Shown piece after piece: positions 35,310 through 46,129 of a stretch of DNA of 49,947 nt. The notes under the pieces were generated by a model. It saw only the letters and a program-made list of their open reading frames with translations, searched no databases and had not been told where the DNA came from. The position numbers were made by a program, and so were the translations under genes. The stretch is taken from contig NZ_JABUXV010000027.1 in the NCBI RefSeq assembly GCF_014897705.1, positions 1-49,947 of the forward strand, given 5' to 3'. The stretch is from Brachybacterium sp. FME24 (lineage in GTDB: Bacteria > Actinomycetota > Actinomycetes > Actinomycetales > Dermabacteraceae). Position 1 is the first letter of the stretch. Each line of letters starts with the position of its first letter.

Positions 35310-36443
35310 ATGACGACCAGCAGCACCTCGAACGCGCGCGGCAGTGGGCGTGGTCAGCGCGTCACCATCGCGGACATCGCCCGTCGAGCCGGGGTCACCT
35401 CCGCCGCCGTCTCGCTCGCGGTCAACGGGCGTCCGGGGGTCTCCGATGCGACCCGAACCCGCATCATCGATATCGCCCGCGAGCTGAACTGGGAGCCCTC
35501 CCCGGCGGCCCGCGCTCTGGCCGGCGCCCCCGTTCTCACCGTCGGCATGGTGCTGGCGCGCCCGGCCGACGTGCTCGGCAACGAGGCATTCTTCGGGGCC
35601 TTCGTCGCCGGCCTGCAGGAGGTGCTCAGCGCGCAGGACTACTCGCTGCAGATGAAGATCGTGGACTCTCCCGAGGCGGAGATCGAGACCTACCGCCGCT
35701 GGTTCGCGCAGCGCCGTGTCGACGGCGTCGTGATGGTGGACCTGCGCGTCGATGACCCCCGCATCCCCGCCCTGGAGGACCTCGGACAGCCGGCGCTGGT
35801 GATCGGCGGCCCCGGCCACCACGGCTCCCTGCCCTCCGTCTACGTCGACGACGCCCATGCCACCCACCTCCTCGTGGATCATCTGGTCTCCCACGGGCAC
35901 CGGCGCATCGCCCGCGTGGCCGGCACCGCGGAGTTCCTCCACACTTCTGAGCGCGACCAGGCATTCCTCGCGCGGTGCCAGGAGCTCGACGTCGACGGCG
36001 TCCTGCAGGACGCAGGGTTCGGGGCGCAGGATGCCGCCGTGGCGACCGCGGAGCTGCTGACCCTGGCCGCACCCCCCACCGCGATCGTCTTCGACAGCGA
36101 TGAGATGGCCCTTGCCGGCACTCATGTGCTGCTCGAGAGCGGCATCGAGGTCCCCGGCGGTATCGCCGTGGCGAGCTACGAGGATTCCCCTCTGGCCCGC
36201 ACCCACCGACCAGCGATCACCGCGATCGGTCGATCCGCGGTGGAGTACGGCCGTCTGGCAGCCACCCGCCTGCTGGAGATCGTCGCCGCGGGCAGAGGCC
36301 GTCCACAGCCTGAGGTCACTGGGGGAGCAGAGCAGACCGGCTCGTCGGTCGAAGTGCGTGCGATCGAACCGATATTGGTGGTCCGCGGCTCCACCGACCC
36401 CTCTGCGGACACTGCCCCGCCGTCGGGGCCGAACCGAGGTTAG
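35310..36443 (+). CDS. LacI-family transcriptional regulator
   Basis: A 377-residue regulator. Residues 17-65 hold the LacI helix-turn-helix and hinge (VTIADIARRAGVTSAAVSLA, then SPAARAL); the periplasmic-binding-protein-like sugar domain runs from about 75 to the end. ATG 35310 has GGGAGG upstream and the domain follows naturally. It is divergent from the GH5-like gene and probably represses it until a sugar ligand appears. The tail after residue 345 is low-complexity. Confidence 0.92.
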   Translation: MTTSSTSNARGSGRGQRVTIADIARRAGVTSAAVSLAVNGRPGVSDATRTRIIDIARELNWEPSPAARALAGAPVLTVGMVLARPADVLGNEAFFGAFVAGLQEVLSAQDYSLQMKIVDSPEAEIETYRRWFAQRRVDGVVMVDLRVDDPRIPALEDLGQPALVIGGPGHHGSLPSVYVDDAHATHLLVDHLVSHGHRRIARVAGTAEFLHTSERDQAFLARCQELDVDGVLQDAGFGAQDAAVATAELLTLAAPPTAIVFDSDEMALAGTHVLLESGIEVPGGIAVASYEDSPLARTHRPAITAIGRSAVEYGRLAATRLLEIVAAGRGRPQPEVTGGAEQTGSSVEVRAIEPILVVRGSTDPSADTAPPSGPNRG

Positions 36444-36519
36444 ATAGGTCATACTGGCCGGTGGGAGGCGCAAATTGGGTGCAGGCTCCGAGTAGTCCTG
36501 CTACTGTTGCACAGGTCGA

Positions 36520-36595
36520 TCCCGCATAGCTCAATTGGCAGAGCATTCGACTGTTAATCGAAGGGTTGTTGGTTCAAGTCCAACTGCGGGAGCCA
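36520..36595 (+). tRNA. tRNA-Asn (anticodon GUU)
   Basis: A 76-base cloverleaf: acceptor TCCCGCA pairs with TGCGGGA, D-loop AATTGGCAGA, anticodon loop CTGTTAA (GUU), T-arm GTTGGTTCAAGTCCAAC, discriminator G and encoded CCA (36593-36595). All stems close. Confidence 0.97.
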
Positions 36596-36604
36596 GAATA
36601 TGAG

Positions 36605-36634
36605 CGCAGCCCCGGGGAGATCCTCGGGGCTGCG
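36605..36634 (+). terminator. Terminator after tRNA-Asn
   Basis: CGCAGCCCCG (36605-36614) and CGGGGCTGCG (36625-36634) form a perfect 10-bp hairpin with a 10-base loop, 10 bases after the tRNA. It is followed by TCATGT rather than a clear T-run. Confidence 0.75.
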
Positions 36635-36672
36635 TCATGTCGCCCCGAAGGTTCTCGTGAAGGAGAAGGACG

Positions 36673-37221
36673 ATGCCCTCCGTCCCCGATGATCGCTTCC
36701 CTGCCCCCGAGGATGTCGGCCCCAGCAGCGTCTGGGCCGATCGAACCGGACACCGCACTCTGCTGGGCCGAAACCAGCGGGGCGTCGAGATCCCGATCGG
36801 CAAGGGAGAGGGCGAGATCAGCCCTGGCGAGCTCCTGAAGCTCGCTCTCATCGGTTGCGCCGGCATGAGCTCCGATATCAACCTCGGCCGACGCCTCGGC
36901 GAGGACTTCGCCATGCGCCTGTGGGCGCACGGGGAGTCCGACGACGCGGAGAACCGCTACCTCGGGATCGCGGAAGAGGTGCAGCTCCCGCTCGAGGGGC
37001 TGACCGAGGCCGAGATCGCCTCCGTCGTGAAGGTCTTCCACCGCGCTGTCGCGGCCGGCTGCACGGTCGAGCGCACCGTCGTGCCCGGCACCGAGGTCAC
37101 CCACACCATCCTCGGGGCCGATGACCTCATCGCCCCGGCAGCGACGACGGAGCCCGCCTCGGACGCCGCCGGTGCAGCGTCGTCGACCGGGCCCTCCCAG
37201 GACGGGCAGGCCCAGCGATGA
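36673..37221 (+). CDS. OsmC-family protein
   Basis: A 182-residue OsmC/Ohr-type protein. LKLALIGCAGMSSDINLGRR and AAGCTVERTV supply the two reactive cysteines of this organic-peroxide reductase family. The C-terminal 35 residues are low-complexity Ala/Ser/Thr. GAAGGAGAAGG precedes the ATG. It overlaps def by 4 bases (ATGA at 37218-37221), so the two are translated together. Confidence 0.85.
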   Translation: MPSVPDDRFPAPEDVGPSSVWADRTGHRTLLGRNQRGVEIPIGKGEGEISPGELLKLALIGCAGMSSDINLGRRLGEDFAMRLWAHGESDDAENRYLGIAEEVQLPLEGLTEAEIASVVKVFHRAVAAGCTVERTVVPGTEVTHTILGADDLIAPAATTEPASDAAGAASSTGPSQDGQAQR

Positions 37222-37706
37222 GCATCCGCCCCATCCGCATCGTCGGCGACCCCGTGCTGCGCACGCCCTGCGATCCGGTCAAGAAGATCACCGACGGCAC
37301 CCGGAACCTCACTCGTGACCTCATGGATACTGTCGACGACGAGGGCCGAGCGGGAGTGGCCGCCAACCAGATCGGCGTGAGCCTGCGCGCGTTCTCCTGG
37401 AACCTCGAAGATCTCGGTATCGGTCATATGCTGAATCCGGTCATCGTCGAACTCTCCGACGAGCTCCAGGACGACGACGAGGGCTGCCTCTCCGTTCCCG
37501 GACTGTTCTTCCCGCGCACCCGCTCCGCGTATGCCCGGTGCATCGGCATGGATGTGGACGGCCACGAGATCGAGCTGGCGGGCGAGGGAATCGTCGCTCG
37601 TCTGATCCAGCACGAAGTCGCGCATCTGGACGGTGAGCTCTACATCGACGGCCTCGAACGCTCTGTGAAGAAGAAGGCGTTGCGCCAGATCAGAGAAATC
37701 CTCTAA
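37218..37706 (+). CDS. def: Peptide deformylase
   Basis: A 162-residue iron/zinc enzyme that removes formyl groups from nascent proteins. Three motifs are present: GVAANQIGV (family GLAAPQIG, so Pro is Asn), EGCLSVPG with the metal Cys, and QHEVAHLDG (family QHExDHLxG; the Asp is Ala) with both metal His and the catalytic Glu. Key chemistry residues are retained, so it is probably active. The deviations may mark a second, divergent copy. It is coupled to the OsmC gene. Confidence 0.9.
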   Translation: MSIRPIRIVGDPVLRTPCDPVKKITDGTRNLTRDLMDTVDDEGRAGVAANQIGVSLRAFSWNLEDLGIGHMLNPVIVELSDELQDDDEGCLSVPGLFFPRTRSAYARCIGMDVDGHEIELAGEGIVARLIQHEVAHLDGELYIDGLERSVKKKALRQIREIL

Positions 37707-37707
37707 G

Positions 37708-37720
37708 CTCTGTGACAGAG
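37708..37720. promoter_or_regulatory. Dyad after def
   Basis: CTCTGT-G-ACAGAG is a perfect odd palindrome directly after the def stop (stop TAA 37704-37706). With one central base it cannot form a hairpin, so a protein-binding site for the following gene is more likely than a terminator. The regulator is unknown. Confidence 0.35.
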
Positions 37721-37754
37721 TGACTCGCAGTCCGGCATCTCACACCATCCGGGC

Positions 37755-37789
37755 GGTTCCGATTCGTTGGGGAAGACGCATCGGAAACC
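37755..37789 (+). promoter_or_regulatory. 5' leader stem-loop before DUF3145 gene
   Basis: GGTTCCGAT (37755-37763) pairs with ATCGGAA-A-CC (37780-37789) around a 16-base loop, 12 bases before ATG 37802. It would partly mask the region next to the ribosome binding site (GGAAGGAA). A translational control role is possible but unproven. Confidence 0.35.
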
Positions 37790-37801
37790 GGAAGGAACGA
37801 G

Positions 37802-38293
37802 ATGACTCAGGGCGTTCTGTATATCCACTCCGCGCCGCGAGCCCTTGCACCGCATATCGAATGGGCAGCCAGCGGCGTACTTGGCATGCCCTCACGCGTG
37901 CGCTGGGAGGATCAGCATGTGGGGCGAGGTCTGCTCCGCGCCGAGCTGACCTGGCGCGGTCGCGACGACACCGGCGCCCGGCTCGTCAGCGCCCTGCGCG
38001 GCATGCATGAGGTGCGCTTCGAGGTCACCCAGGAGGCCACCGTCGCCAGCGACGGCGCCCGCTGGAGCTGCACCCCTGATCTCGGCATCCACCACGCCGC
38101 GACCGATCGAGCCGGCAACACCGTGCTGACAGAGGACCATGTGCGCGGCTGCATGGACAGAGCAGGCAATGACCCCCTCGCGCTTCAGCGCGAGCTCGGC
38201 ATCGCCCTGGGCGAGCCCTGGGACGAGGAGCTGGAGATCTATCGCCACGCCGGCGAGGGCGTCCCGATGCGCTGGCTGCACCGCGTCAGCTGA
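37802..38293 (+). CDS. DUF3145 protein
   Basis: A 163-residue soluble protein widespread in actinobacteria; its role is unknown. GVLYIHSAPRALAPHIEWA at the start, TWRGRDDTGARLVSALRGM, and EPWDEELEIYRHAGEGVPMRW near the end match what I know of DUF3145. GGAAGGAA lies 6 bases before the ATG. Confidence 0.9.
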   Translation: MTQGVLYIHSAPRALAPHIEWAASGVLGMPSRVRWEDQHVGRGLLRAELTWRGRDDTGARLVSALRGMHEVRFEVTQEATVASDGARWSCTPDLGIHHAATDRAGNTVLTEDHVRGCMDRAGNDPLALQRELGIALGEPWDEELEIYRHAGEGVPMRWLHRVS

Positions 38294-38327
38294 CGGACAG
38301 AGCCCCGCTGCACAACTACACGACAAC

Positions 38328-38384
38328 CGAGTGCGACCTTAGGCATGCTTTCGAGTGGTCAAACGGTGCCGTAGGTCGCACTCG
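38328..38384. repeat. Long inverted repeat between DUF3145 and fabF
   Basis: CGAGTGCGACCT (38328-38339) and AGGTCGCACTCG (38373-38384) are perfect 12-bp arms. Inside them GGCA (38342-38345) and TGCC (38367-38370) can extend the stem. It lies between two converging genes and may be a bidirectional terminator, though no T-run is seen. Confidence 0.7.
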
Positions 38385-38431
38385 ATGGTGTCTGCGCATC
38401 CGATACCGTCCACGCACTCGATACTGTCTCC

Positions 38432-38535
38432 GGCGCCGGGAACGCGACGGTCCAGGGCGCAGTGCCGTGACCGTCCAGGCGCGGGGAATGCGACCGTCTA
38501 CGGTGCAAGGAAGGTGGCCGTCCACGGCGCGGGAA
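38432..38535. repeat. Degenerate tandem repeat, unit about 23 bp
   Basis: Units start near 38432, 38456, 38479, 38502 and 38526 (last partial), each close to GGCGCGGGAA followed by a GTCCA(C/G) end. More diverged copies with CCGTCCAC and CACTCGAT are visible from about 38380. The array is non-coding and lies just after fabF. Confidence 0.65.
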
Positions 38536-38566
38536 CCACTCGAGGCGGCTCCCGCGCCGAGGGGGA

Positions 38567-39808
38567 TCAGACGCTGGTGAACACCAGGGCGATGTCGTGA
38601 CCGCCGAAACCGAAGGCATTGTTCAGTACGGCGACCTCTCCGCCGGGCAGATCCACCGGAGCGTTCTGCGCGATCCGCATCGGGGTCGCGGGATCGAGAT
38701 TCTCGATGTTGACCGTGGGCGGGGAGAGGCGGTGATGCGCGGCGAGCGTCGAGAAGATCGACTCCAGCGCACCGGCGCCCCCCATCAGGTGGCCAGTCAT
38801 CGACTTCGTGGACGTGACCACGATCTGGTCCGTGACTCCGTCCAGCGCGGCACCGACAGCATTCAGCTCACCGATGTCCCCGAGCGGCGTCGAGGTGCCG
38901 TGGGCGTTGACGTGCACGATGTCCTTCGCGGAGACATCGGCGTCATCGATCGCCTCACGCACGGCGCGAGCTTGCCCGTCTGCCGACGGCGCAGAGATGT
39001 GGTGGGCGTCAGCGGCCATGCCGCGGCCCGCGGCGTAGGCGTACACGCGAGCACCACGGGCAGCGGCGTGCTCCTCGCTCTCGAGCACCAGGATGGCTGC
39101 GCCCTCACCGAGTACGAAGCCGTCACGATCCACGTCATAGGGGCGTGAAGCGTGCTCCGGATCGTCGACCCGGCCGGACAATGCACGGATGTTCGCGAAG
39201 GCGGCGAGGGTCATCGGGTGGATGCACGCCTCGGTGCCGCCGACGAGGACCACATCGGCGCGGCCGTCCCGGATCATGCTCATGCCCAGTGCCACGGCCT
39301 CGGAACCGGAGGCACAGGCGGAGACAGGAGTGTGGGCGCCGGCCTGGGCGCCCAGCTCCATCGAGATCTGGGCACTGGAGGAGTTCGCCATGAGCATCGG
39401 GACCGTGAACGGGTTGACGCGACGGGCACCGCGCTCCCGCACGACGTCCCACTGGTCCAGCGTGGTCCAGATGCCGCCGATCCCGGTGCCGACCACGACG
39501 CCGAGCCGCGCGGGCTCGACCTCGGGGGCGCCGGCGTCGGCCCAGGCCTCGCGCGCCGCGACCATCGAGTACTGGCCCGAGGGATCCAGCTTCTTGGCCT
39601 CGGGGCGGGTGAGGGAGTCGACAGCGCCGGGCACGACCTGGCAGGCGAAGTCCACGGACAGTCCGTAGCGTTCCTTCCAGTCGTTGTCCAGCGTGCGTGC
39701 GGTGGACGTGCCGGACAGTGCCGCCTTCCAGGTGGAGGCGACGTCACCACCAAGGGGATTGACGGTGCCGAGACCGGTCACGGCGACACGGGATCGGGAA
39801 GCGGACAT
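38567..39808 (-). CDS. fabF: Beta-ketoacyl-ACP synthase II
   Basis: A 413-residue elongating condensing enzyme of type II fatty-acid synthesis. Catalytic Cys165 lies in SACASGSEA; the two histidines are in NAHGTSTPLGD and TGHLMGGAG; the end is NNAFGFGGHD. ATG 39808 has GGAGG 7 bases upstream. It is the last gene of the fabD-fabH-acpP-fabF operon on the minus strand. Confidence 0.96.
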   Translation of the reverse strand: MSASRSRVAVTGLGTVNPLGGDVASTWKAALSGTSTARTLDNDWKERYGLSVDFACQVVPGAVDSLTRPEAKKLDPSGQYSMVAAREAWADAGAPEVEPARLGVVVGTGIGGIWTTLDQWDVVRERGARRVNPFTVPMLMANSSSAQISMELGAQAGAHTPVSACASGSEAVALGMSMIRDGRADVVLVGGTEACIHPMTLAAFANIRALSGRVDDPEHASRPYDVDRDGFVLGEGAAILVLESEEHAAARGARVYAYAAGRGMAADAHHISAPSADGQARAVREAIDDADVSAKDIVHVNAHGTSTPLGDIGELNAVGAALDGVTDQIVVTSTKSMTGHLMGGAGALESIFSTLAAHHRLSPPTVNIENLDPATPMRIAQNAPVDLPGGEVAVLNNAFGFGGHDIALVFTSV

Positions 39809-39881
39809 GCGGACCTCCGGGTCGGGTGGGGCTGGGGACGGCGACGCCCGGGACAAAGCTGCCCCGGGCGTCAGGCGCGAG

Positions 39882-40130
39882 TCAGGACTGGGCGCCCACG
39901 ATGAACGTGACGGCGTCGCCGACGGTGGCGAGGTTCTTGACCTCTTCGTCGGGGATGCGGACGTCGAACTTCTCCTCCGCGTTGACCACGATGGTCATCA
40001 TGGAGATCGAATCGATGTCGAGGTCGTCGGTGAAGGACTTCGCGAGCTGGACGTCCTCGGTGGCGACACCCGTCTCCTCGTTGACGATCTCGGCCAGGCC
40101 CTCGAGGATCTCGTTCTCGGTGTGTGCCAT
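39882..40130 (-). CDS. acpP: Acyl carrier protein
   Basis: An 82-residue acidic carrier. Ser41 in LDIDSIS is the site for the 4'-phosphopantetheine arm; the flanking helices are typical. It carries growing acyl chains between FabD, FabH and FabF, whose genes surround it. AAGGAGAA precedes the ATG. Confidence 0.97.
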   Translation of the reverse strand: MAHTENEILEGLAEIVNEETGVATEDVQLAKSFTDDLDIDSISMMTIVVNAEEKFDVRIPDEEVKNLATVGDAVTFIVGAQS

Positions 40131-40259
40131 GGGTTCTCCTTAGATGAATGGGTTGTGTGGCGGTCACAGACTACCCGCGCGATCGCCGGGTCCCGGCACT
40201 GATCGCCGTGATGTCCGTGTGGCGTGACGCGGGTGACAGCCCGCCCGCACGCCGCGGGG

Positions 40260-41261
40260 TCAGGGGAGGATCAGCACCTGGCCGGCGTAGGCCAGACCTG
40301 CGCCGAAGCCGAACTGGACGAGGACATCGCCGCTCTTGGCGGCGCCCTCCTGGATCAGCCGGTGCGTCGCCAGCGGGATCGACGCGGCCGAGGTGTTGCC
40401 GGTCTCGGCGATGTCCCGGGCGATGACGACGTCCTCGGAAAGTTTCAGCTGCTTGACGAGCTCGTCCACGATGCGCATGTTCGCCTGGTGAGGGACGAAC
40501 ACGTCGATGTCCTCGACGGTGAGTCCGGACTGGTCGAGCATCTCGCGGATCTTCTTCGCGGTATGCCACACGGCCCAGCGGAACACGGTGCGGCCGTCCT
40601 GCTGGAGCGTGGGCCACTCGCCCTCGCCGTCGCGGAACTGCACGAGCGAGCCGGTCATGCGGATGGTGTCCCAGTTGTCGCCGTCGCTGCCCCACACCGT
40701 CGGGCCGATCTTCGGCTCGTCGCTGGGGCCGACGATCGCCGCCCCCGCGCCGTCCCCGAGCAGGAAGGAGATCGAGCGGTCGGTGGGGTCGACGAAGTCG
40801 GAGAGCTTCTCCGCTCCGATGACGAGCACGTGGCGGGCTGCGCCGGTACGGATCAGCGCGTCGGCCTGGCCGATCCCGTAGGCGAAGCCCGCGCAGGCGG
40901 CCGAGATGTCGTAGGCGATGACATCCGGCCGGCCCAGCTCGCCGGCCAGCAGCGTCGCGAGCGACGGCGTCGGGTACGGGAAGGAGATCGTGGAGACGAT
41001 GATCGCGTCGAGGGTCGCGAGGTCGATCCCGGAACGCTCGATCGCTTCCTTCGCTGCGGTCAGGGACAGGTCCTTGACGCCGACGTCCTTGCTCGCCCGC
41101 GTGCGGGTGATGATGCCGGTGCGCTGGCGGATCCACTCATCGGAGGAGTTGATCGGCTCGATCAGGTCGTCGTTGGGGACGATCAGGTCGCCGCGGGCGG
41201 CGCCGTAGGAGAGGACCTGGGAGCCCGGGACGATGGGCTTGGCCTGCAACGAGACGGGCAT
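40260..41261 (-). CDS. fabH: Beta-ketoacyl-ACP synthase III
   Basis: A 333-residue initiating condensing enzyme that joins an acyl-CoA primer to malonyl-ACP. The triad is Cys123 (SAACAGFAYG), His in VPHQANMRI and Asn in GNTSAASIP. ATG 41261 is one base after the fabD stop, so coupling is tight; the in-frame upstream extension lies within fabD and is rejected. In actinobacteria FabH usually accepts branched primers. Confidence 0.96.
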   Translation of the reverse strand: MPVSLQAKPIVPGSQVLSYGAARGDLIVPNDDLIEPINSSDEWIRQRTGIITRTRASKDVGVKDLSLTAAKEAIERSGIDLATLDAIIVSTISFPYPTPSLATLLAGELGRPDVIAYDISAACAGFAYGIGQADALIRTGAARHVLVIGAEKLSDFVDPTDRSISFLLGDGAGAAIVGPSDEPKIGPTVWGSDGDNWDTIRMTGSLVQFRDGEGEWPTLQQDGRTVFRWAVWHTAKKIREMLDQSGLTVEDIDVFVPHQANMRIVDELVKQLKLSEDVVIARDIAETGNTSAASIPLATHRLIQEGAAKSGDVLVQFGFGAGLAYAGQVLILP

Positions 41262-41262
41262 G

Positions 41263-42210
41263 TCAGTTCTCCTGGTCCGAGGGGGCGGATCCGGCGTGCT
41301 CGCGCACGACGGCACGTGCAGCGTCGAGATCGTCCGGGGTGTTGAGGTTCACGGTCGCGATGCCCTTGAGCTCGCGCTTGGCGAGACCCGTGAGGGTGCC
41401 GGCCGGTGCCACCTCGATCATCGCGGTGACGCCACGGTCCCGCAGGACGCCCATGCAGGCCTCCCAGTCCACCGGGGAGGCCATCTGGGTGACGATCAGA
41501 TCGAGGTACCGGGACCCACCGGTGACGACCTCGCCGCCCGCGTTGGAGACCAGCGGGACCGAGGGATCCGCGGCAGTGAGCGTCGGCGCGAACGCGGCGA
41601 GCTCCTCGCGAGCATCGGCCATGTATGGGGTGTGGAAGGCGCCGGCGACCGGCAGCGGGATCACGCGGGCCTTCGCCGGGCCGTCCTCGCCGAGCGCGGC
41701 GATGGCCTCCAGGGAGCCGGCGGCCACCACCTGCGCGGCGGAGTTGATGTTGGCGGCGTGCAGACCGTGGCGCTCGATGGCGGCCACCACGTCCTCTCGC
41801 GTGCCGCCGACCACGGCGGCCATTCCGGTGGGGTCCGCGGCGGCGGCCTTCGCCATCGCCTGGGAGCGCACGGCCACGAGACGCATCGCGTCCGCGTCGC
41901 TCAGCACGCCGGCCAGGGCGGCGGCCGTCAGCTCGCCCACGCTGTGCCCGGCGATGATGTCCGCGCCGGGCAGATCGCCGTCGCCGCCCAGCTGGGCGGC
42001 GGCGATGATGCCCGCGGCGACCAGCAGCGGCTGCGCCACGGCGGTGTCACGGATGGTCTCGGCGTCGGAGTCCGTGCCGTGGCGCAGGAGATCCACGCCG
42101 GCGGCATCGGAGAGGGAGGCCAGCGTCTGTTCGACGCCGGTCAGCTCGCGCCACGGGCTCAGGAAGCCGGGCTTCTGCGCCCCTTGGCCGGGACAGACGA
42201 TCGCAAGCAC
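41263..42210 (-). CDS. fabD: Malonyl-CoA:ACP transacylase
   Basis: A 315-residue transferase that loads malonate onto ACP. PGQGAQKPGF is at the start, and GHSVGELTAA (S90) is the nucleophile motif. GTG 42210 has a strong GGAGGTTCCT upstream. It is the first gene of the fab operon, which a strong terminator separates from aceE. Many actinobacteria have a TetR/CdaR-type regulator gene before fabD; none is here. Confidence 0.96.
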   Translation of the reverse strand: MLAIVCPGQGAQKPGFLSPWRELTGVEQTLASLSDAAGVDLLRHGTDSDAETIRDTAVAQPLLVAAGIIAAAQLGGDGDLPGADIIAGHSVGELTAAALAGVLSDADAMRLVAVRSQAMAKAAAADPTGMAAVVGGTREDVVAAIERHGLHAANINSAAQVVAAGSLEAIAALGEDGPAKARVIPLPVAGAFHTPYMADAREELAAFAPTLTAADPSVPLVSNAGGEVVTGGSRYLDLIVTQMASPVDWEACMGVLRDRGVTAMIEVAPAGTLTGLAKRELKGIATVNLNTPDDLDAARAVVREHAGSAPSDQEN

Positions 42211-42280
42211 AGGAACCTCCAGGGGAGAGGGGGCGGGGTCGGACCCGGGTGAGGAGAGGACGGGTCAGGAACAGGACAGA

Positions 42281-42320
42281 CCACCGGGCTGCCCGTCCCG
42301 AAGGAGGGGCAGCCCGGTGG
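42281..42320 (-). terminator. aceE terminator
   Basis: CCACCGGGCTGCCC (42281-42294) and GGGCAGCCCGGTGG (42307-42320) form a perfect 14-bp hairpin with a 12-base loop, right after the aceE stop (42326-42328) on the minus strand. It separates aceE from the fab operon. Confidence 0.85.
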
Positions 42321-42325
42321 GGTGA

Positions 42326-45070
<2,745 letters not shown>

Positions 45071-45435
45071 ACTGTCCTTCTCTCTACGGGAGGCGATGGA
45101 CCGGCCGTGGGAGCAGTGGGGCGCCAGTGGGCACGGCTCCTTCGGCCTCGGTTCGGGCAAGCCTACCGTCGCCGCAGGGGCCAGGACCCTTCACCAGTCC
45201 TCCTCACGTGTGAGACGCCGGACACCCCTTAGCGCTCCCGCGCGTGAAGTGATCGGGGCGCTGGTCGCCAGGCGGGCGGCACCCCTTCTGTCAGGGAATC
45301 TCACGAGCGCTGGAGTGTGACGTGCGAGCACGGGCCTGGTGGCATAGGATCAGGCGCGCACAGCTCGACCCAGGACCCCTCGGGCCCTATGACGCTGTCG
45401 CATCTGCTTTATCCCATCTCGTGAGGAGTTTTTTC
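45071..45435. promoter_or_regulatory. Divergent promoter region of aceE and DUF3052 gene
   Basis: This 365-base non-coding stretch separates the two divergent genes. TAGGAT (45345-45350) is a possible -10 for the plus-strand gene. On the minus strand TAGGCT (45165-45160) is a possible -10 for aceE. CTCAC-GT-GTGAG (45203-45214) is a short dyad that could be an operator. I see no gene in it. Confidence 0.4.
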
Positions 45436-45855
45436 TTGTCAACGTCGGCCGACGCCACTTCGTCCAGCTCGCCTGCCGAGCCGCTGGCCTTCACATCGGG
45501 CCAGATCGTGCAGGAGTTCGGTTATGACGATGATGTCGATCTCGACCTGCGCGATGCCATCGAAGATCTCATCGGAGACGAACTCCAGGACGAGGACTGC
45601 CAGGAGATCGTGGATGGCGTCATCCTGTGGTGGCGAGAGGATGATGGTGATCTGACCGACGCCATGGTCGACACTCTCACCACCCTCGCCCCTGGCGCGC
45701 CCGTGTGGGTCCTCATTCCGAAGGCCGGCCGTGAGGGCCATGTGTCCCCGGCCGACGTCCAGGAGAGCGCCGGCATCGCCGGTCTGCGCGTCATGAGCTC
45801 CTTGAACCTGGCGAAGGACTGGACAGGCACTCGCCTGGCCAGCCGTACCAACTGA
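45436..45855 (+). CDS. DUF3052 protein
   Basis: A 139-residue acidic soluble protein of an actinobacterial family of unknown function, with GYDDDVDLDLRDAIEDLIGD and WWREDDGDLTDAMVD in the middle. TTG 45436 was chosen because GAGGAG (45423-45428) is well placed and it gives STSADATSS, a usual family start; the longer frame has no such site. In many actinobacteria it lies next to aceE, divergent, as here. Confidence 0.88.
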   Translation: MSTSADATSSSSPAEPLAFTSGQIVQEFGYDDDVDLDLRDAIEDLIGDELQDEDCQEIVDGVILWWREDDGDLTDAMVDTLTTLAPGAPVWVLIPKAGREGHVSPADVQESAGIAGLRVMSSLNLAKDWTGTRLASRTN

Positions 45856-45866
45856 TCTCTCGTGCG

Positions 45867-45894
45867 CTGTTCGCCCCGCGTGCGGGGTGAACAG
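45867..45894 (+). terminator. Terminator after DUF3052 gene
   Basis: CTGTTCGCCCCGC (45867-45879) and GCGGGGTGAACAG (45882-45894) form a 13-bp stem with one G-U pair, 11 bases after the stop codon. A functional loop would open the last pairs. CCTTCCCTTC follows. Confidence 0.75.
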
Positions 45895-45934
45895 ACCTTC
45901 CCTTCGGGGAGGCTTCAGGGGCCCAGCCCCGCCC

Positions 45935-46008
45935 GGGTCGTTAGCTCAGTTGGTCAGAGCGCCTGGTTTACACCCAGGAGGTCCCCGGTTCAAGTCCGGG
46001 ACGACCCA
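45935..46008 (+). tRNA. tRNA-Val (anticodon UAC)
   Basis: A 74-base cloverleaf: GGGTCGT pairs with ACGACCC, D-loop AGTTGGTCAGA, anticodon stem CCTGG around TTTACAC (UAC), T-arm CCCGGTTCAAGTCCGGG, discriminator A46008. The next bases are CGC, not CCA, unlike the two other tRNAs here. Prophage genes begin just after, so the tRNA 3' end is the probable attachment site. Confidence 0.97.
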
Positions 46009-46101
46009 CGCAGGTCAGGCCAGGAAACAGGCACAGGTGAACAGCGTCAACATCGGGTCAGTGTACGAGATGTGTACTAGATGGCTGTAGATACACGAAA
46101 G

Positions 46102-46129
46102 CGCCCCCAGATCCGCAGACCTGGGGGCG
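46102..46129 (-). terminator. Terminator of phage lysis operon
   Basis: CGCCCCCAG (46102-46110) and CTGGGGGCG (46121-46129) form a perfect 9-bp hairpin with a 10-base loop. On the minus strand GCTTTCGTGT follows, with a short T-run. It ends the holin-proximal transcript 71 bases after the holin stop. Confidence 0.8.

Noticed and set aside
38380..38535. CRISPR array
   Set aside because: Units are contiguous and degenerate with no constant repeat and unique spacers, and no cas genes are present.
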